From the NCBI GenBank assembly GCA_033851845.1, contig JAWWOH010000059.1, positions 1 through 35,553 on the forward strand: DNA of 35,553 nt, read 5' to 3'. This DNA comes from RYN-124 sp033851845 (GTDB lineage: Bacteria; Actinomycetota; Actinomycetes; Mycobacteriales; SCTD01). A model generated the notes under the pieces. The model saw nothing but the letters and a program-made list of their open reading frames with translations, did not search any database and was not told the DNA's origin. A program made the position numbers and the translations under genes. Shown here one piece after another: positions 31,420-35,553 of this stretch (position 1 is its first letter; each line of letters opens with the position of its first letter).

Positions 31420-32488
31420 TCGCCGCGAGCTGGCCGCAGGCGCCGGCGATCTCCCGCCCTCTCGTATCCCGGACCGTCGTCGCGATCCCTGCCGCGCGCA
31501 GTCGACGTACGAACTCCTTCTCAACCGGCTTCGGACTCGCATCCCACTCGGATCCGGGGGTCGGGTTGAGCGGGATCAGGTTGACGTGGACGAGCTTGCC
31601 CTTCAGCCGCTTCGCGAGCAGGTCCGCGCGAAACGGCTGGTCGTTGACGTCACGGATCAGCGCGTACTCGATGGACAGCCGCCGGCCGGTCCTCTTCGTG
31701 TACGCCAACGCGGCCGACAGGACCTCACTGACCGGCCAGCGCGTGTTGACCGGCACGAGCGTGTTGCGCAGCTCGTCGTCAGGCGCGTGCAGCGACAGCG
31801 CGAGCGTGACCTGCAAGTCCTCCTCGGTCAGGCGCTTGATCGCCGGCACGAGGCCGACGGTCGAGACGACGATGTTGCGCTGGCTCATCCCGAGGCCGTA
31901 CGGCGCCGGTTCGACAAGACGTCGTACGGCGGCAACGACGCGGTTGTAGTTGGCGAGCGGCTCCCCCATGCCCATGAACACGACGTTGCTGACCCGGCCG
32001 CCGGTCGTGGCCTCGGCGGCGTTGGCCACCACGACCTGCTCCACGATCTCGGCGGTGGAAAGGTTGCGGGTCAGGCCGGCCTGGCCGGTGGCGCAGAATG
32101 GGCAGGCCATCCCGCAGCCGGCCTGGCTGCTGACGCAGACGGTGGTCCGGTCGGCATACCGCATGAGGACCGACTCGACGAGCGTCCCGTCGTGCCCGCG
32201 CCAGAGCGTCTTGCGGGTCGCGCCGTCATCGCACTCCACGTCGCGCACCGGCGCCAGCAGGGGCGGCAGCAGCGCCTCGGTGAGCCGGTCGCGCAGGTGC
32301 GCCGGCAAGTCGGTCATCTGCTCGGACGTGTGTCCCGCGAACCAGTGCCGCGACAGCTGCTCCGCGCGGTACGGCTTCTCCCCCAGCTCGACGACTGCTG
32401 CGCGTCGCTCGGCGGCGTCGAGATCGGCGAGGTGCCGGGCCGGCAGGCCGCGCTTGGGCGCATCGAAGACGAGCGGGAGGGGTTTCAC
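31412..32488 (-). CDS. rlmN: 23S rRNA (adenine2503-C2)-methyltransferase RlmN
   Basis: Radical SAM enzyme methylating A2503 of 23S rRNA, and A37 of some tRNAs, 358 residues. The cluster motif CGMACPFC gives Cys125, Cys129 and Cys132. FMGMGEPLANY is the SAM-binding GEP motif. The C-terminal Cys351 in IAGACGQL matches the essential second cysteine of the family. GTG 32488 has TGGGG upstream. It lies 22 bases after cdsA in the same direction, as in mycobacteria. Confidence 0.96.
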   Translation of the reverse strand: MKPLPLVFDAPKRGLPARHLADLDAAERRAAVVELGEKPYRAEQLSRHWFAGHTSEQMTDLPAHLRDRLTEALLPPLLAPVRDVECDDGATRKTLWRGHDGTLVESVLMRYADRTTVCVSSQAGCGMACPFCATGQAGLTRNLSTAEIVEQVVVANAAEATTGGRVSNVVFMGMGEPLANYNRVVAAVRRLVEPAPYGLGMSQRNIVVSTVGLVPAIKRLTEEDLQVTLALSLHAPDDELRNTLVPVNTRWPVSEVLSAALAYTKRTGRRLSIEYALIRDVNDQPFRADLLAKRLKGKLVHVNLIPLNPTPGSEWDASPKPVEKEFVRRLRAAGIATTVRDTRGREIAGACGQLAATS

Positions 32489-32510
32489 AACTACCCCAGG
32501 CTACGTGCGG

Positions 32511-33374
32511 TCAGGTCAGGAACAGCTGCAGCAGCAGGAACGCGACGGGAGCGGTCGGCAGCAGGGAGTCGAGCCGGTCCATCAGGCCGCCGTGGCCCGG
32601 CAGCAACGTGCCCATGTCCTTCACACCGATGTCGCGCTTGACCATCGACTCGCCCAGGTCGCCCAGGGTCGCGGTCGCGACGACCGCCAGCCCGAACACC
32701 ACGCCCTTCCACTGGTCGGCGTGCAGGATCAGGTCGAACATGATGCCGCCGCCCAGCGCGCAGGCGATGACCGAGCCGGCGAAGCCCTCCCAGGACTTCT
32801 TCGGCGAGACCGTCGGGGCCATCGGGTGTCGACCGATCAGCGACCCGACGGCGTAGCCGCCGACGTCGCTGCAGACAACAGTCGCGATGAACACCGTGAC
32901 CCAGCGGTTGCCGTCGTGCGGGACCAGCATCAGCGCTGCGAAGGAGATGAGGAACGGCACGTAGACCGCGGTGAACGTCGACGCCGCGGTGTCGCGCAGG
33001 TAGCCCTCGGCCGGATCGGCGAGCCGCCACACGATGCAGGCCAGTACGGTGAGCACCAACGACACGAAGAGCAGCTCGGTGCCTTGCCGGTAGGCGAGCA
33101 CCACCATCGTGACGCCGCCCGCCAGAAGTGGCAGCAGCGGTGGTTGGGCACCCAGCCCCTGCAGGGCCTTCACCACCTCGTAGGTCCCGACCGCCATCGC
33201 CGCGACGATCACGAACATGAAGGTCCACGGGTACGGCGAGTACAGCGGGACGATGATCAGCGCACCCAGCAGCAGGCCGATGAGGATCGCGATCGGCAGG
33301 TTGCGACCGGCGCGCCCCGGCTCGCGCTTGCCGGGGGCGCCCTCGACCGAGGGTGCTGTCTCGAGGGCCACCAT
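32511..33374 (-). CDS. cdsA: Phosphatidate cytidylyltransferase
   Basis: Integral membrane enzyme making CDP-diacylglycerol from phosphatidate and CTP, 287 residues with about eight spans. The signature near the C-terminus, SPKKSWEGFAGS followed by KRDIGVKDMGTLLPGHGGLMDRLDS, is intact, and SDVGGYAVGSLIGRH precedes it. ATG 33374 shares one base with the frr stop (TGATG), so it is coupled to frr. The reading frame continues upstream through frr but that part is not coding. Confidence 0.96.
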   Translation of the reverse strand: MVALETAPSVEGAPGKREPGRAGRNLPIAILIGLLLGALIIVPLYSPYPWTFMFVIVAAMAVGTYEVVKALQGLGAQPPLLPLLAGGVTMVVLAYRQGTELLFVSLVLTVLACIVWRLADPAEGYLRDTAASTFTAVYVPFLISFAALMLVPHDGNRWVTVFIATVVCSDVGGYAVGSLIGRHPMAPTVSPKKSWEGFAGSVIACALGGGIMFDLILHADQWKGVVFGLAVVATATLGDLGESMVKRDIGVKDMGTLLPGHGGLMDRLDSLLPTAPVAFLLLQLFLT

Positions 33375-33931
33375 CAGACCTCGAGCAGCTCGGCTTCCTT
33401 GTGTCGGAGCAGCTCGTCGACACTGGCGACGTACTGCGCCGTCAGCTTGTCGAGCTCCTTCTCCGCGCGCTCGACGGCGTCCTCGCCGGTCTCGCCGTCC
33501 TTGACCAGCCGGTCGAGCTCGTCCTTGGCCTTTCGTCGGATGTTGCGGATGGAGACCCGAGCCTCTTCCGCCTTGTGCTTCGCCACCTTGATCAGGTCCT
33601 TGCGGCGCTCCTCGCTCAGCTGCGGGAAGACGATGCGGATCATCGAGCCGTCGTTGGTGGGGTTGACGCCGAGGTCGGAGTTGCGGATCGCCGTCTCGAT
33701 CGCCTGCAGCGAGCCCTTGTCGTACGGCGACACAACCGCCATCCGCGGCTCGGGCACACCGAGCGAGGCGAGCTGGTTGACCGGCGTGAGCGCGCCGTAG
33801 TAGTCGACCATGATCTTGTTGAACATCGCGGGTGTCGCGCGGCCGGTCCGGATCGACCCGAAGTCGTCCTTCGCGACCGTGACCGCCTTGTCCATCCTTT
33901 CCTCGGCGTCGAGGAGCGTCTCGTCGATCAC
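33374..33931 (-). CDS. frr: Ribosome recycling factor
   Basis: RRF, 185 residues, which splits post-termination ribosomes with EF-G. Typical segments are FGSIRTGRATPAMFNKIMVDYYGALTPVNQLAS, the core of domain I, and IPQ-like FPQLSEERRKDLIKVAKHKAEEARVSIRNIRRKAKDEL. The GTG start at 33931 has GGAGGG 6-7 bases upstream and overlaps the pyrH stop (GTGA). Second in the pyrH-frr-cdsA unit. Confidence 0.97.
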   Translation of the reverse strand: MIDETLLDAEERMDKAVTVAKDDFGSIRTGRATPAMFNKIMVDYYGALTPVNQLASLGVPEPRMAVVSPYDKGSLQAIETAIRNSDLGVNPTNDGSMIRIVFPQLSEERRKDLIKVAKHKAEEARVSIRNIRRKAKDELDRLVKDGETGEDAVERAEKELDKLTAQYVASVDELLRHKEAELLEV

Positions 33932-34719
33932 TGCTGTCCCTCCGCGCTGACCAGGGTGCCGATCTTCTCACCGCGAACCGCTCTGGCGATGTTGCCGTCC
34001 TGCATGAGGTTGAACACCACGATCGGCAGGCTGTTGTCCATGCACAGGCTGAAGGCCGCCGCATCGGCGACCTTGAGCGCGCGCGCGAGGACCTCGCCGT
34101 AGCTGACCGCGTCGAACTTCACTGCATCCGGATGCGTGCGCGGATCGGCGTCGTACACGCCGTCGATGCCCTTCGCCATCAGCAGCACCTTGCAGCCGAT
34201 CTCGAGTGCGCGCTGGGCAGCGACCGTGTCGGTCGAGAAGAACGGCATGCCCGCGCCGGCGCCGAAGATGACGACCCGGCCCTTCTCCAGGTGCCGGATC
34301 GCCTTGCGCGGGATGTAGGGCTCGGCCACCTGGCCCATGGCGATCGCGGTCTGCACGCGCGTCTCGACCCCCGCCTGCTCGAGCAGGTCCTGCAGCGCCA
34401 GGCAGTTCATGACCGTGCCGAGCATGCCCATGTAGTCGGCCCGGGCGCGGTCCATGCCGCGTTGCGCGATCTCCGCCCCGCGGAAGAAGTTGCCGCCGCC
34501 GACGACGATCGCCACCTGCACACCGGTGCGTACGACCTCGGACACCTGGCGGGCGATGTCGGCCACGACGTCGAGGTCGAGCCCGACCTCCCCGCCGCCG
34601 AAGACCTCGCCGGACAGCTTGAGCAGCACCCGGCTGTACGGCGCGTCCACGGGAGCGGGGACGGCGTCAGCAGACACAGCCCCGATAGCCGAAGAGGCCG
34701 CCTCCGGCGTGTTGCTCAT
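33928..34719 (-). CDS. pyrH: UMP kinase
   Basis: Uridylate kinase of the amino-acid kinase fold, 263 residues, phosphorylating UMP to UDP. Motifs: VLLKLSGEVFGG at the ATP site, VVGGGNFFRG, and TRVQTAIAMGQVAEPYIPRKA. MAKGIDGVYDADPRTHPDA is the C-terminal family motif. The first 26 or so residues form an extension seen in some actinobacteria. ATG 34719 is set by AAGGAGG 9 bases upstream; the longer open frame is not coding. Confidence 0.96.
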   Translation of the reverse strand: MSNTPEAASSAIGAVSADAVPAPVDAPYSRVLLKLSGEVFGGGEVGLDLDVVADIARQVSEVVRTGVQVAIVVGGGNFFRGAEIAQRGMDRARADYMGMLGTVMNCLALQDLLEQAGVETRVQTAIAMGQVAEPYIPRKAIRHLEKGRVVIFGAGAGMPFFSTDTVAAQRALEIGCKVLLMAKGIDGVYDADPRTHPDAVKFDAVSYGEVLARALKVADAAAFSLCMDNSLPIVVFNLMQDGNIARAVRGEKIGTLVSAEGQQ

Positions 34720-34762
34720 CGGAAGCGGCCTCCTTCGGTGTGGTGGTGGTTCGGGTCGGACT

Positions 34763-35553
34763 CTAGGCCTGGCCCACCTTGAAGCGGGCGAAGGCCAGCA
34801 CGCTGACGCCCGCCTCCTCGAGGACCTTGCCGACGGTCTTCTTGTTGTCCTTGGCGAAGGCCTGCTCGACGAGCACGGCCTCCTTGTAGAAGCCGTTGAC
34901 GCGACCCTCGACGATCTTGGCAAGGGCGGCCTCGGGCTTGCCCTCCTCGCGGGCGGTCGCCTCGGCGATCTCGCGCTCCTTGGCGACCACGTCATCGCTC
35001 ACCTCGCCGCGGGTCACGTAGACCGGCGCGAACGCGGCGATGTGCTGCGCGACGTCCTTGGCGACGTCAGGGTTCTCGCCCGACAGCTCGACGAGGACGC
35101 CGACCTGCGGCGGCAGGTCGGGGTTGGTCCGGTGCAGGTAGACCGCGACGTGCTCGCCGGCGAAGCTGGCGACCCGGCGTACCTCGATCTTCTCGCCGAG
35201 CATCGCACCGGCCTCGTCGAGTGCGTCCTGAAGCGGCTTGCCGTCGACCACGATCTCCGTGGGGTCGTTGACCCCGCGGGCGCTGTTGACGATGCGGTCG
35301 GCGAGCGTGATGAAGCGGTCGCCCTTGGCCACGAAGTCGGTCTCGCAGTTGAGCTCGAGCATCGTGCCGCGCTTGCCCTCTTCGACGACAGACGCGATGA
35401 GGCCGTTGCTGGCCGCGCGGCCCTCGCGCTTCGCGACGCCCTTGAGGCCCTTGATGCGCAGGATCTCGACGGCCTTGTCGTAGTCGCCGTCGGCCTCGAC
35501 CAGGGCGTTCTTGCAGTCGGTCATGCCGGCGCCGGTGGACTCGCGGAGCTTCT
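34763..35553 (-). CDS. tsf: Elongation factor Ts (5' end cut by window edge)
   Basis: EF-Ts, the nucleotide exchange factor for EF-Tu. The visible part is 263 codons including stop; only about ten N-terminal residues are missing beyond the right edge, since KLRESTGAGMTDCKNALVEA matches the usual start region. The central TDFVAKGDRF is the EF-Tu contact motif. The frame runs to the edge, so the ATG at 35524 is internal. It is 43 bases upstream of pyrH; rpsB should lie further right. Confidence 0.96.
   Translation of the reverse strand, partial: KLRESTGAGMTDCKNALVEADGDYDKAVEILRIKGLKGVAKREGRAASNGLIASVVEEGKRGTMLELNCETDFVAKGDRFITLADRIVNSARGVNDPTEIVVDGKPLQDALDEAGAMLGEKIEVRRVASFAGEHVAVYLHRTNPDLPPQVGVLVELSGENPDVAKDVAQHIAAFAPVYVTRGEVSDDVVAKEREIAEATAREEGKPEAALAKIVEGRVNGFYKEAVLVEQAFAKDNKKTVGKVLEEAGVSVLAFARFKVGQA

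Noticed and set aside
35014..35524. ATG 35524 as the start of tsf
   Set aside because: The frame continues to the window edge with the usual EF-Ts N-terminal sequence, so the ATG is internal.

Overview
This window is a gene-dense, very GC-rich piece of an actinobacterial chromosome. The evidence is the core gene set and its order (tsf-pyrH-frr-cdsA-rlmN, dxr-rseP-ispG-GNAT, proS, rimP-nusA-ylxR, read on the minus strand). Frequent GTG starts, leaderless-looking promoters and actinobacterial families such as DUF4439 agree with this. The order of the core genes follows that of Mycobacterium tuberculosis, with accessory genes inserted between the blocks. I cannot name the genus. No rRNA, tRNA, CRISPR array, insertion sequence or phage gene was seen, and no gap between genes exceeds about 215 bases.

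Layout from left to right. 1-2 kb: end of the rimP-nusA-ylxR operon, minus strand, leading to infB outside the window. 2-2.8 kb: two small plus-strand genes, a ferritin-like lipoprotein and a DUF4439 protein. 2.8-6.7 kb: minus-strand operon proS, threonine-aldolase-like PLP enzyme, FAD oxidoreductase. 6.8-9.5 kb: minus-strand pair of a Pro/Ser-rich one-span membrane protein and a fused polysaccharide deacetylase/GT2 synthase. 9.5-15.6 kb: minus-strand peptide ABC transporter in the order permease C, binding protein, permease B, ATPase D, ATPase F. 15.7-16.5 kb: yaaA. 16.4-23.0 kb: a divergent protease/signalling locus. On the minus strand are a cytoplasmic-looking subtilisin (S8) and a GAF/degenerate-GGDEF/EAL protein. 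On the plus strand are a shrunken sigma-70-like protein, a 151-aa partner and an 859-aa TPR-CHAT (caspase-like) protein. 23-27 kb: aldehyde dehydrogenase, PaaI-type thioesterase, GNAT acetyltransferase, ispG. 27.1-29.5 kb: rseP and dxr. 29.6-31.4 kb: a tandem pair of secreted HEXXH proteins of unrecognised family. 31.4-35.5 kb: rlmN, cdsA, frr, pyrH and a 5'-truncated tsf.

How the genes work together. The minus-strand core encodes translation factors (Ts, RRF, NusA, RimP, ProS, RlmN), UMP kinase, CDP-diacylglycerol synthesis, two MEP-pathway isoprenoid enzymes and a site-2 protease. Many neighbours are translationally coupled: I count nine 4-base start/stop overlaps (ATGA, GTGA and one CTGA).

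The strongest candidate for an undescribed system is the 16.4-23.0 kb locus. A TPR-CHAT protease is coupled to a sigma-like protein through a small conserved-looking partner, opposite a subtilisin coupled to a c-di-GMP phosphodiesterase-like protein. The set (TPR-CHAT, small protein, sigma factor) resembles the accessory proteins of type III-E CRISPR (Csx29, Csx30, RpoE), but no CRISPR component is present here. A second point of interest is the tandem pair of secreted putative zinc peptidases.
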